Part shown: one piece after another, positions 52,178-60,022 of the stretch
Layout: each line of letters opens with the position of its first letter
Numbering within the stretch: the first letter of the stretch is position 1
NCBI RefSeq assembly: GCF_004121055.1
Contig: NZ_PYAL01000009.1
Coordinates: 124,001 to 188,000, forward strand
Length of the DNA stretch: 64,000 nt
Direction of reading: 5' to 3'
From: Achromobacter aloeverae
GTDB taxonomy: Bacteria; Pseudomonadota; Gammaproteobacteria; Burkholderiales; Burkholderiaceae_B
The notes under the pieces: model-generated
Databases searched by the model: none
Seen by the model: the letters and a program-made list of their open reading frames with translations, nothing else
What the model was told of the DNA's origin: nothing
Position numbers and translations under genes: made by a program

Positions 52178-53200
52178 ATGAACATCATGACCAACGATAT
52201 CGACCCTCGCCGGCGCACGGTGTTGCGTTCGACCCTGGCGCTGGGCGCCTTGGCCGCGTCGGGCGCCAGCCTGGCTGGGGACTTTCCCGCCAAGCCCATC
52301 CGGCTCATCGTGCCGGCGCCGCCGGGCGGAGGCACGGATGCCATGGCGCGGTTGATGGCCAGTGCCCTCGCGGAGTCCGCCAAATGGAACGTGATCGCCG
52401 AAAATCGTCCCGGCGGCGGGGGGAATATCGGGTTCGACCAGGCCTTCCGGGCGCCGCCGGACGGCTATACGCTGGCCTTGGGCGAATCCAGCAACATGAT
52501 CGTCAACGAGTTCCTGTATCACCGGATCCCGTACGATATCGAGAAGGACATGCAGCCCATCGCCTTGCTCGCCAAGGTGCCGCTGGTGCTGCTCACGTCG
52601 CTTGATGGCCCCCATGAGGGGGGGCCCTATGACAGCGTGGAGAAACTCGTGGCGGCGGGCAGGAAGGGGACGATATCGTTTGCCTCCTCCGGCAACGGGA
52701 CCTTGGCGCACCTGGTCGGCGAACTGTGGAAAAGCCAGGCCCGCCTCAACATGCTGCACGTTCCCTATCGCGGTGCGGCGCCGGCATTGACCGACCTGAT
52801 CGGCGGCCAGGTGGATATGTTCTTCGCATCGGTGCCGGTGGCGTTGCCCATGATACAGGGCGGCAAGGTGCGCGCCCTGGCGGTGACGGCGCCGGAGCGG
52901 CTGAGCGCGCTCAAGGATGTGCCCACCATGGCGCAGGCCGGCTACCCGGGCATGGACGCAAGCGTCGTGTTCGGGCTGGTCGGGCCCGCCGGCATCCCCG
53001 CCGCCGTCGCGGCTGAACCCAACGGGCAGGTGAACAAGGCGATGCAAAGCCCCGCGGTGGCCAGGCAGCTGCTGGTCATGGGTGTGGACCGCGCGCCCGG
53101 CACGTTCGGCGGCGACCCCGCGTCCTTTGCCGCCCTGCTGCGCGAAGAGCGCGCCAAATGGGCGCCCGTGGTCAAGGCGTCGGGCGCACAGGTCGACTAG
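52178..53200 (+). CDS. Bug/TctC family periplasmic solute-binding protein
   Basis: Periplasmic binding protein with a Tat-like N-terminus (DPRRRTVLRSTLALGALAAS) and the Bug blocks AKPIRLIVPAPPGGGTDAMA, AENRPGGGGNIGFD and PPDGYTLALGE. The ATG at 52178 follows AAGGGATAGGG. It is 53 bases after the MmgE/PrpD stop and 84 bases before an exported amidase, so it probably binds the compound handled by this cluster. Length is 340 residues, slightly long for the family because of an inserted segment (DGPHEGGPYDSVEK). Confidence 0.93.
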   Translation: MNIMTNDIDPRRRTVLRSTLALGALAASGASLAGDFPAKPIRLIVPAPPGGGTDAMARLMASALAESAKWNVIAENRPGGGGNIGFDQAFRAPPDGYTLALGESSNMIVNEFLYHRIPYDIEKDMQPIALLAKVPLVLLTSLDGPHEGGPYDSVEKLVAAGRKGTISFASSGNGTLAHLVGELWKSQARLNMLHVPYRGAAPALTDLIGGQVDMFFASVPVALPMIQGGKVRALAVTAPERLSALKDVPTMAQAGYPGMDASVVFGLVGPAGIPAAVAAEPNGQVNKAMQSPAVARQLLVMGVDRAPGTFGGDPASFAALLREERAKWAPVVKASGAQVD

Positions 53201-53284
53201 CAGGACGTAGCGCCGTCCGCCTCGACGCACCCGTTTCCCTTCCCGTTTCCCTTCCCGCATCCCTGCCTTCCTGGAGCCTGCGCC

Positions 53285-54961
53285 ATGCATGCCACGTCGA
53301 CCCTCGCCCCTACGCCCGACCCGCGCCGCACCCACTGCCGCACCAGGCGCCGGCATACGCGCCTTCGCCTCGCGGCGAGCACGCTGGCGCTTGCCGGCCT
53401 CCATGCCACCGCATGGGCGGCGGGCATGCCGCCCGGCAAGATCGTGGCGATGAGTTTGCCGCAGTTGCGCGCCGCGCTGGACAGTGGCGCCCTCAGCGCC
53501 GAGGACCTGGTCGGCGCCTATCTGGCCCGCATCGAAGCCGGCGACCGTCGTGACCAGGGACCGCACGCGGTGATCGAAATCAATCCCCACGCCATGGCGC
53601 AGGCCAAGGCGTGGGACGCTGGACGCGGGCAGCGCGGCGCGGTCCAGCCGGGCGCCGCCCTGGGCGGCATCCCTTTCCTGGCCAAGGACAACTACGATGC
53701 CGCGGGCATGCCCACGACGGGCGGCTCCCTCGCACTGCGCACATCGGCGCCGGCGACGAACGCCTTCGTGATACAGCGCCTGCTGGATCAAGGCGCCATC
53801 CTGCTGGGCAAGACCAATTTGTCCGAGTTGGCGGCTTCCTATGGCTGGTATGGGTACAGCTCGGTGGGAGGCCAGACATTGAACCCCTACAACCCCCTGC
53901 GGACGGCGGACGGATCCAGCAGCGGCTCGGCGGCCGCCGTGGCCGCCGGGTACGCGCCCTTCGCGCTGGGGACCGACACGACCGGGTCCATACGCGCGCC
54001 CGCCAGCGTCACCGCGACGGTGGGAATGCGGACCACCCTGGGCCTGGTGAGCCGTTCGGGGATCATTCCCATGTCGCTCACCTCGGATGTGGCCGGCGTG
54101 ATCACCAGGACCGTGGACGACCAGGCCATCGTGCTCGACGCGATCCAGGGCGAGGACAAGGACGATGGCGCCACGGTCGATGTCCCGCGTTCGCCGGGCC
54201 GCCTGTCGGCAGGGCTGGCCGGCGCCGTCCTCGCCGGCAAGTCGATCGGCGTGGTGGACAACTTCGACGGCGGCAGCGCCGACGTGGACGAGGTCAAGCG
54301 CAAGGCCGTCGCCGCGATGGAACGGGCTGGCGCCCGCATCGTCCATATTCGCCTTCCGGCGGACTATGCCACCTTGCAGCCGGACCTGCTGGGCCCCATC
54401 GGGCTGGCCGAATTCCGTCCGCAGTTCGAGGCCTACCTGGCGCGCCTGCCGGTCGGGCAGCCCCGCGACCTGCCGTCATTCCTGCGCGTGCTGGACGGCC
54501 TGACGGGGCAGGGAACGACGGTGATCAATCCGGGCCGCTACAAAGGGCTGGTGGAAAACCTGGAGACGCATACGACGGATTCGCCAGCCTACATCAGGAT
54601 GCTGAGCGTGGTCATCCCCGCCTTGAAAGGCCGCCTGCTGGCGTTGATGGACCAGGGAGGCTACGACGCGCTGGTCTTTCCCACGCTCGCCTGCACGGCG
54701 CCCGTCGTTCCGGGCAAGGCCGATCCGACCTTCGTCTGCAAGACCTACGCCTACGCGGCGGGGAAGATCTCGTCCGCGACCGGTTTTCCCGAGATCACCG
54801 TGAACGGGGGCTGGGCGCCGGGCAATATGCCTGTCGGCATTTCCTTCCTGGGCCGGCCCGGCGATGACGCGAAGGTGCTGGCGCTGGCCGCCGCGTTCGA
54901 GCGCAGTGACGCCGGCGCGTCGGCCCGGCGCCAGCGTGAACGCAAGGCGGATCAGGAGTAG
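53285..54961 (+). CDS. Exported amidase (amidase-signature family)
   Basis: Hydrolase with the Ser-cisSer-Lys triad: K134 (LAKDNYD), S211 (DGSSSGSA) and S235 (DTTGSIRAPAS). Unlike the amidase at 46885, it has an arginine-rich leader and a hydrophobic signal (RLRLAASTLALAGLHATAWA), suggesting export, perhaps by Tat. Length of 558 residues is usual for the secreted branch. It is the last gene of the MmgE/PrpD - Bug - amidase cluster. It could release in the periplasm the acid that the Bug protein then binds. Substrate unknown. Confidence 0.9.
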   Translation: MHATSTLAPTPDPRRTHCRTRRRHTRLRLAASTLALAGLHATAWAAGMPPGKIVAMSLPQLRAALDSGALSAEDLVGAYLARIEAGDRRDQGPHAVIEINPHAMAQAKAWDAGRGQRGAVQPGAALGGIPFLAKDNYDAAGMPTTGGSLALRTSAPATNAFVIQRLLDQGAILLGKTNLSELAASYGWYGYSSVGGQTLNPYNPLRTADGSSSGSAAAVAAGYAPFALGTDTTGSIRAPASVTATVGMRTTLGLVSRSGIIPMSLTSDVAGVITRTVDDQAIVLDAIQGEDKDDGATVDVPRSPGRLSAGLAGAVLAGKSIGVVDNFDGGSADVDEVKRKAVAAMERAGARIVHIRLPADYATLQPDLLGPIGLAEFRPQFEAYLARLPVGQPRDLPSFLRVLDGLTGQGTTVINPGRYKGLVENLETHTTDSPAYIRMLSVVIPALKGRLLALMDQGGYDALVFPTLACTAPVVPGKADPTFVCKTYAYAAGKISSATGFPEITVNGGWAPGNMPVGISFLGRPGDDAKVLALAAAFERSDAGASARRQRERKADQE

Positions 54962-54972
54962 AGGGGTTCGGC

Positions 54973-55848
54973 TCAGGGTCGCTTGTGATGGGCGCGCAAG
55001 GTATCCAGGAAGGCCGTCAAGGCGCTGGACACGTAGGCATCCTGGCGGCGCACGAACTGCGTCTCGACCCTGGCCTGTTGCGGCGGCAACTTGTGCAGGC
55101 TTACCCGTCCCGCCTTGGCGGCGTCCGCCACCACCAGCCGCGGCAGCAGGGTCACGCCTATGCCGGCCGATACGCAGCTCACGATCGTGTCCAGCGACCC
55201 GAACTCCAGCGGCTGCGTGGCCACGATGCCTCTTTCGGCGAGAAAGGCCTCCAGACGCTGCCGATAGGAGCAGCCCGCCTGGAATACGATCGTGCGCAAG
55301 TCGGGCAGGCCCGCAAGGTCCTTCAAGGACTTCAGCGCGGGGCAGGCGACCATGACGAGCTCCTCGACGAAGACCGGCGTGGCCGCCAGGCCCGGATGAT
55401 GGACGGGGCCGGCGACGAAGGCGCCGTCGTAGCGATAGTCGATGACATCCTGCACGAGTTGCGCGGTGGTGCCCGTGGACATCACCAATCGCACGTCGGG
55501 ATAGGCACGGGCATAGGCCGTCAACGCGGGCGACAGCCGCAGGGCCGTGGTCGTCTCCAGCGCCCCCAGCGTCAACGTCCCTTGCGGCCGGCCGTCGTCG
55601 CGCGCCGCCGTACCCGCTTCCGCCAGCAACCGGGCGATACGCCCCGCATAGGGCAGCACGCGCTGGCCCGCGGCCGTCATGGCGACGCCGCGCGGGTGCC
55701 GCTGGAAGAGCGGCAGCCCCAATTCTTCCTCCAGCGCACGGATTCTCGCCGTGACGTTGGATTGGACGGTGTGCAATTCCGCCGCGGCCTTGTTCATGCT
55801 GCCGTGCCGCGCGACGGCTTCGAAGGTCTTGAGATCAGCCAGGTCCAT
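54973..55848 (-). CDS. LysR-family transcriptional regulator
   Basis: LysR protein of 291 residues with an HTH at residues 2-60 (MDLADLKTFEAVARHGSMNK and VQSNVTARIRALEEELG). It resembles the YofA/PtxE-like group (TVQSNVTARIRALE) often placed beside YbfB-type transporters. It is divergent from such an MFS gene, and the 240 bases between carry a dyad and 7-bp tandem repeats. It probably controls the transporter. It is convergent with the amidase. Confidence 0.94.
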   Translation of the reverse strand: MDLADLKTFEAVARHGSMNKAAAELHTVQSNVTARIRALEEELGLPLFQRHPRGVAMTAAGQRVLPYAGRIARLLAEAGTAARDDGRPQGTLTLGALETTTALRLSPALTAYARAYPDVRLVMSTGTTAQLVQDVIDYRYDGAFVAGPVHHPGLAATPVFVEELVMVACPALKSLKDLAGLPDLRTIVFQAGCSYRQRLEAFLAERGIVATQPLEFGSLDTIVSCVSAGIGVTLLPRLVVADAAKAGRVSLHKLPPQQARVETQFVRRQDAYVSSALTAFLDTLRAHHKRP

Positions 55849-55904
55849 GGTATTGCTCGTATAAAGTGCGTTGGTCCGCGACGGCCGCTACCGTCGCTGT
55901 TGTC

Positions 55905-55946
55905 GCTCACCGCTCACTGCTCACTGCTCACTGCTCGGCGCTCGGC
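55905..55946. repeat. 7-bp tandem repeat between LysR and MFS genes
   Basis: Six head-to-tail units of seven bases: GCTCACC, three GCTCACT, two GCTCGGC. It lies 57 bases upstream of the LysR start and 142 bases from the MFS start. The array is short but regular and could vary in length by slippage. Confidence 0.8.
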
Positions 55947-56025
55947 GCTAGCGTCACCACGTTAACGCGCCGACGCCTGTCGCGGGCATATCATAAATAC
56001 AGATAGCCACAATCAAATATATTCG

Positions 56026-56077
56026 CTTCTTCAGATAAATGATGGCGCGTAAGCTGCACCTATCTGATTTGAAGAAG
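56026..56077. promoter_or_regulatory. Inverted repeat covering the MFS ribosome-binding site
   Basis: CTTCTTCAGATA (56026-56037) faces TATCTG-ATT-TGAAGAAG (56061-56077), an interrupted inverted repeat. The right arm includes the GAAGAAGG ribosome-binding site of the MFS gene. It may be a LysR operator, an mRNA hairpin hiding the site, or both. Confidence 0.5.
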
Positions 56078-56087
56078 GATGTTGACC

Positions 56088-57329
56088 ATGGACGGGTCGA
56101 CGACATCGCGCTCCACCGGGGCGGCGCGCAAGGGCCAGGCAGGTGCGGCCTGGGGCATCGTGGCGGGCTTCAGCGCCAGCCTGGTGGGAATAGGGTTGGC
56201 GCGCTTCGCCTATACGCCTTTGCTGCCGGCCATCATCGACGCGCACTGGTTCGCGCCTTCGGTGGCCGCGTACCTGGGCGCCGCCAACCTCGCCGGCTAC
56301 CTGGCCGGCGCGCTGGCAGGCAGACCACTGGCGGCGCGCATGTCCAGCGCCGTCATCCTGCGCGCCATGATGCTGCTGGCGACCGCCGCGTTCTTCGCCT
56401 GCGCCTATCCGCTGTCTTTCGCCTGGTTCTTCGCGTGGCGCTTTCTTGCCGGCCTGGCGGGCGGTGCGCTGATGGTGTTGGCCGCGCCTGCCGTATTGCC
56501 GCTGGTGCCGCCGTCGCGGCGCGGGCTGGCGGGGGGCATCATTTTCACGGGAGTGGGCGCAGGGGTGGCCTTGTCCGGCACGTTGGTGCCGCTATGGCTG
56601 CGCCAGGGCGTGGGCGCGACCTGGCTGGGCCTGGGCGTGCTGTCCCTGGCGCTGACGGCGATCGCGTGGAAGGGATGGCCCGCGGGCGGCAGCCAGGCTG
56701 CGCCTTCAGCGCCCTCGGCGCCCGCGCATCATCGCGCCCCGGCGGCGCATGGGCGGACCTTGCGTGCCCTTTACGCCGAGTACGCGCTGAACGCCGCCGG
56801 CTGGGTGCCGCACATGATCTTCCTGGTCGACTTCGTGGCGCGTGGCCTGGGCAAGGGCTTGCAGGCGGGGGCGCAGTACTGGGTGTTGTTCGGCATAGGC
56901 GCGACCGTGGGGCCGGTCCTGGCGGGGCTGCTGGCCGACAGGGTGGGGTTCGGCTGGGCCCTGCGCCTGGCCTTCATCCTCGAAGCCTTGGCGGTCCTCG
57001 TGCCGGCCCTGGGCTGGAGCGAAGGCTGGCTGGTCGCTTCCAGCATGGTGGTCGGGGCCTTCGTCACGGGCACCGTCCCGCTGGTGCTGGGGCGCGTGCA
57101 CGAATTGCTGGCGCACCATCCGGCGCAACAGGGGCCGGCCTGGCGCACGGCGACGGTGGGCTTCGCGCTCTTCCAGGCCGTGGCCGCCTACGGTCTGTCC
57201 TTCCTCTTCTCCAGCAACGGCCATGACTACGCGCAGCTTTTCATTCTTGGGACCGCGGCCATGGTGCTGGCCTTGCTGATCGACGTGGCGGTGGCTGCCA
57301 CGGCCCGCCCCGACGATGGTGCTGCCTAG
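56088..57329 (+). CDS. YbfB/YjiJ-family MFS transporter
   Basis: Inner-membrane carrier of the YbfB/YjiJ group, about twelve helices. Typical motifs: GFSASLVGIGLARFAYTPLL at helix 1, RFLAGLAGGALMVLAAPAVL, and RTATVGFALFQAVAAYGLSF near the end. ATG 56088 is chosen because GAAGAAGG lies nine bases upstream; an ATG at 56079 touches that site. It is divergent from a LysR gene, the common arrangement for this family. The substrate is unknown; these are usually annotated as putative aromatic or drug exporters. Confidence 0.92.
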   Translation: MDGSTTSRSTGAARKGQAGAAWGIVAGFSASLVGIGLARFAYTPLLPAIIDAHWFAPSVAAYLGAANLAGYLAGALAGRPLAARMSSAVILRAMMLLATAAFFACAYPLSFAWFFAWRFLAGLAGGALMVLAAPAVLPLVPPSRRGLAGGIIFTGVGAGVALSGTLVPLWLRQGVGATWLGLGVLSLALTAIAWKGWPAGGSQAAPSAPSAPAHHRAPAAHGRTLRALYAEYALNAAGWVPHMIFLVDFVARGLGKGLQAGAQYWVLFGIGATVGPVLAGLLADRVGFGWALRLAFILEALAVLVPALGWSEGWLVASSMVVGAFVTGTVPLVLGRVHELLAHHPAQQGPAWRTATVGFALFQAVAAYGLSFLFSSNGHDYAQLFILGTAAMVLALLIDVAVAATARPDDGAA

Positions 57330-58000
57330 GCTGCGTCGGTGGGCAGCAGGCCTTCGATGGCAGCCCACAATTCCCCCGGATGGTCCGCGCGTGCGTCGGC
57401 TTCCCACAAGGTGATGTCCTCGTCGCCGCCAAGATAGCCATAGGCCGCTGCGATGGCGGGCATCCCGGCCGCGTGCGCGGCCTGCACGTCGCGCAGGTCG
57501 TCGCCGATATAGACGCAACGATCCGGCGTATACCCCGCCGCCTTGGCGGCATGCAGCAAGGGGTCGGGGTAGGGCTTGGCGCGGCCCACGGTATCGCCGC
57601 AGACCAGGACCGCCGTGGATTGCGCCAATCCCAGGTGGGCAACGACCGGTTCGGCCAGATAGGTCACCTTGTTGGTGACGATGCCCCAGGCATGGCCGCG
57701 CGCCTCGATGTCGCGCAACAACTCCGCGATGCCGGGAAAAAGCCGGCTATGCACGGTGGAGTTGGCGGCGTAGTCCGCCAGGAAGTCGGCGCGGGTGGCC
57801 TCGAATTCCGGATGGTCCGGCAGCATGTCCAAGGCGACGCGCAGCAGGCCGCGTGCGCCTTGCGACGCCACGGGGCGCAGGATCTCGAAGGGCATCGGTT
57901 CCAGGCCGCGGCGGGTGCGTTGCCGGTTGGCCGCGGCCGCCAGGTCGGGGGCGGTATCGGCCAGCGTGCCGTCGAAGTCGAAAAGAATCAGCGATTTCAT
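57326..58000 (-). CDS. gph: Phosphoglycolate phosphatase (HAD family)
   Basis: HAD hydrolase that removes 2-phosphoglycolate. The nucleophile motif DFDGTLADT is at residues 8-16, [13 protein letters not shown] is motif II/III with the lysine, and [14 protein letters not shown] carries the acidic motif IV. Start ATG 58000 overlaps the ubiG stop by four bases, so the two are coupled; the frame open further upstream is the shadow of ubiG. The gene converges with the MFS gene, overlapping its stop by four bases. Length is 224 residues. The ubiG-gph pair is typical of betaproteobacteria. Confidence 0.94.
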   Translation of the reverse strand: MKSLILFDFDGTLADTAPDLAAAANRQRTRRGLEPMPFEILRPVASQGARGLLRVALDMLPDHPEFEATRADFLADYAANSTVHSRLFPGIAELLRDIEARGHAWGIVTNKVTYLAEPVVAHLGLAQSTAVLVCGDTVGRAKPYPDPLLHAAKAAGYTPDRCVYIGDDLRDVQAAHAAGMPAIAAAYGYLGGDEDITLWEADARADHPGELWAAIEGLLPTDAA

Positions 58001-58713
58001 TTGCGGGTCGCCATCAGGTAGTTGACCGAGGTGTCGCCGGACAACCCGTAGACCTTGGTGAACGGGTTGTACTGCATCCCGGCCATGCGCACCGCGGCCA
58101 GGCCGGACTGCCGTACCGCGGCAGCCAGCTCGCTGGGCTTGATGAAATTCTCGTAGCTGTGCGTTCCCCTGGGCAGCAGCCGCAGGACATGCTCGGCGCC
58201 CACGATGGCGTAGAGGAAGGACTTGGGATTGCGATTCAAGGTGGAGAAAAAGACCCAGCCGCCAGGCTTGGCCAGGTCCGCGCAGGCCCGCACGATGGAG
58301 GCCGGATCCGGCACGTGCTCCAGCATCTCCATGCACGTCACGACGTCGTAGCGTTCGGGTTGCTCGCGCGCCAGGTCTTCCACCGGCACGGCGCGGTACT
58401 CGACTTTCACGCCGGATTCGAGGCCGTGCAGTCGAGCCACCTTGAGGGATTTCTCCGCCAGGTCGATGCCGGTCACGGTGGCGCCCGCCGCCGCCATGCT
58501 CTCGGCCAGGATGCCGCCGCCGCAACCCACGTCCAGGACCTGCTTGCCGTCCAGGCTGCCGGCGATTTCCTGGATCCAGTCCAGGCGCAGGGGGTTGATC
58601 GCGTGCAAGGGCGCGAATTCGCTGTCCGGATCCCACCAGCGCGCCGCCAGGGCACTGAATTTGGCCAACTCGGCCTGGTCAACGTTCACGCGGGATTCAG
58701 TAGAGGTGCTCAT
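57997..58713 (-). CDS. ubiG: Ubiquinone biosynthesis O-methyltransferase
   Basis: SAM-dependent methyltransferase that makes both O-methylations in ubiquinone synthesis. Motif I is [16 protein letters not shown] (residues 60-75), motif [16 protein letters not shown]. The N-terminal [20 protein letters not shown], and INPLRLDWI after it, are diagnostic of UbiG. Length is 238 residues. It lies between ompA and gph on the minus strand and overlaps gph by ATGA. It is 230 bases from ompA, past that gene's terminator, so it should have its own promoter. Confidence 0.96.
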   Translation of the reverse strand: MSTSTESRVNVDQAELAKFSALAARWWDPDSEFAPLHAINPLRLDWIQEIAGSLDGKQVLDVGCGGGILAESMAAAGATVTGIDLAEKSLKVARLHGLESGVKVEYRAVPVEDLAREQPERYDVVTCMEMLEHVPDPASIVRACADLAKPGGWVFFSTLNRNPKSFLYAIVGAEHVLRLLPRGTHSYENFIKPSELAAAVRQSGLAAVRMAGMQYNPFTKVYGLSGDTSVNYLMATRK

Positions 58714-58875
58714 CGCTATCCGGGGAATAAATCAGCCACTAATTATATAGAGCGTATATAGCGAGGCGCCGGGGCCCGCACCGCGCGCGGGTGTCGCGGG
58801 GGAAAAAGGGCCAGGCGGGCCAGAAGGGCCAACAGGAGCAGAAAGCATCTTCCTGGGGCGGCCCCCTGCCGCGCA

Positions 58876-58907
58876 ATAAAAAAAGGCCTCGCAATCGCGA
58901 GGCCTTT
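58876..58907 (-). terminator. Rho-independent terminator of ompA
   Basis: Perfect 11-bp stem AAAGGCCTCGC (58882-58892) / GCGAGGCCTTT (58897-58907) with an AATC loop. On the minus strand it runs into a series of T residues (58884-58878). It lies about 36 bases after the ompA stop. Confidence 0.93.
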
Positions 58908-58943
58908 GATTCGTAGCGACCAGCGCTACGGCGGTAGTCGCAA

Positions 58944-59531
58944 TTACTTGCGGGTACCGACGATTTCGATTTCCACACGGCGGTTCTGAGCACGACCTTC
59001 CTTGGTCTTGTTCGTCGCCACGGGCTGGCTCTTGCCCTTGCCTTCCGTGTAGATACGGTTGGGATCGATGCCCTTGCTGACCAGGTACGACTTGACCGCG
59101 GCGGCACGGCGCTCGGACAGCTTCTGGTTGTAGGCAACGGTACCGATCGAGTCGGTGTGACCAACGGCAATGATGGTTTCCAGATCGATGCTGCGAGCTT
59201 GCGTAGCAACCTGATCCAGCAACTGACGGCCTTCCGGCTTCAGCGTCGCCTTGTCGAAGTCGAAGAAGGTGTCGGCGTTGAAAACAACCTTGCTCGCCAT
59301 CGGGGTCGGAGCGGCCGGCTTGGCAGCTTGGGCGACCGGCACGCCATCACAACCGGGGATGCCGGTCGCGGGAGTCCAGAACGCATCGCGCCAGCACAGT
59401 TCGTTCGTGCCGTTCTTCCAGACGTTGCCGAAAGGATTGCGCCAGTTGTCCACGGTCTGGGCCGAGGCTGCACCGGAGGCCGTGACGGCGGCAAAGGCAA
59501 GCGCCAGAGCGAATTTGGAGGGTTTATTCAT
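58944..59531 (-). CDS. ompA: OmpA-family outer-membrane protein
   Basis: Abundant cell-wall-linked outer-membrane protein. Signal peptide MNKPSKFALALAFAAVTASG, cleaved near ASAQ, is followed by a short region with a cysteine pair (NELCWRDAFW, IPGCDGVPV) instead of a full beta-barrel. The OmpA-like peptidoglycan-binding domain follows (about residues 80-190; FFDFDKATLKPEG, VGHTDSIGTVAYNQKLSERR, NRRVEIEIVG). At 195 residues it matches the short OmpA of Bordetella. It has a strong promoter and terminator of its own. Confidence 0.95.
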   Translation of the reverse strand: MNKPSKFALALAFAAVTASGAASAQTVDNWRNPFGNVWKNGTNELCWRDAFWTPATGIPGCDGVPVAQAAKPAAPTPMASKVVFNADTFFDFDKATLKPEGRQLLDQVATQARSIDLETIIAVGHTDSIGTVAYNQKLSERRAAAVKSYLVSKGIDPNRIYTEGKGKSQPVATNKTKEGRAQNRRVEIEIVGTRK

Positions 59532-60022
59532 GTTTCTCCTCGTTGAGCTTGAAGCTGGATAAGTGACTCGCAGCGAACCCCCGCCGCATATCAGGAAAAC
59601 GGGGCCAGTATAGCAACGCCAAGAACGACTTCAAAGGAATCGCGACTGGGTTTCCTGCGTGCTGGAAACAATCTTAAGGCATTTGTCGTGCCCTGGCAGG
59701 CGCATTCATGCCCTAGACGGCCATTTCCCCGCCCATGGCTGGCGCGATGTTGGTTTTAGACAACAGGAACAACGGGCAAGCGGCGGGCGGGCGCTGCGGT
59801 CATTTCGTTACAGATGCGGCCACGGCAGGGCGCGCAGTGTGACACGTCCGACAGCCGCTGGAAAGGGGGCGGGCGGGGCGCACGCGGTACGTCGCCGCCT
59901 CCGTCGAAGGGCGGCGGGAGGGCCGGGGACGAGGCGCGATTTTGGGGAGTGATAGAATTTCCTGTTTGCCGCCCCTCGGGCGCGCGCCCGCCTTTTACGC
60001 TTCCGTCCCTACGTATATATAT
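59532..60022. other. Intergenic region between divergent ompA and gyrA
   Basis: Nearly 500 bases with no supported gene. The left part holds the ompA promoter. The gyrA side has a possible -10 (TAGAAT, 59953-59958) without a good -35, a G+C-rich dyad-like stretch, and TATATATATATG at the gyrA start. A short frame at 59659-59952 has no family features and I do not call it. Confidence 0.5.
59607..59634 (-). promoter_or_regulatory. ompA: ompA promoter
   Basis: On the minus strand, TTGAAG (59634-59629) and TATACT (59612-59607) are separated by 16 bases, close to the sigma-70 consensus. They lie about 75 bases upstream of the ompA start codon, leaving a leader of around 65 bases. Confidence 0.7.

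Noticed and set aside
58001-58636. N-terminal extension of the gph frame
   Set aside because: Shadow of ubiG in another frame; Gph begins at [13 protein letters not shown].
59659-59952. Short frame upstream of gyrA
   Set aside because: Arg/Gly-rich translation, no ribosome-binding site and no family features; typical random frame in G+C-rich DNA.
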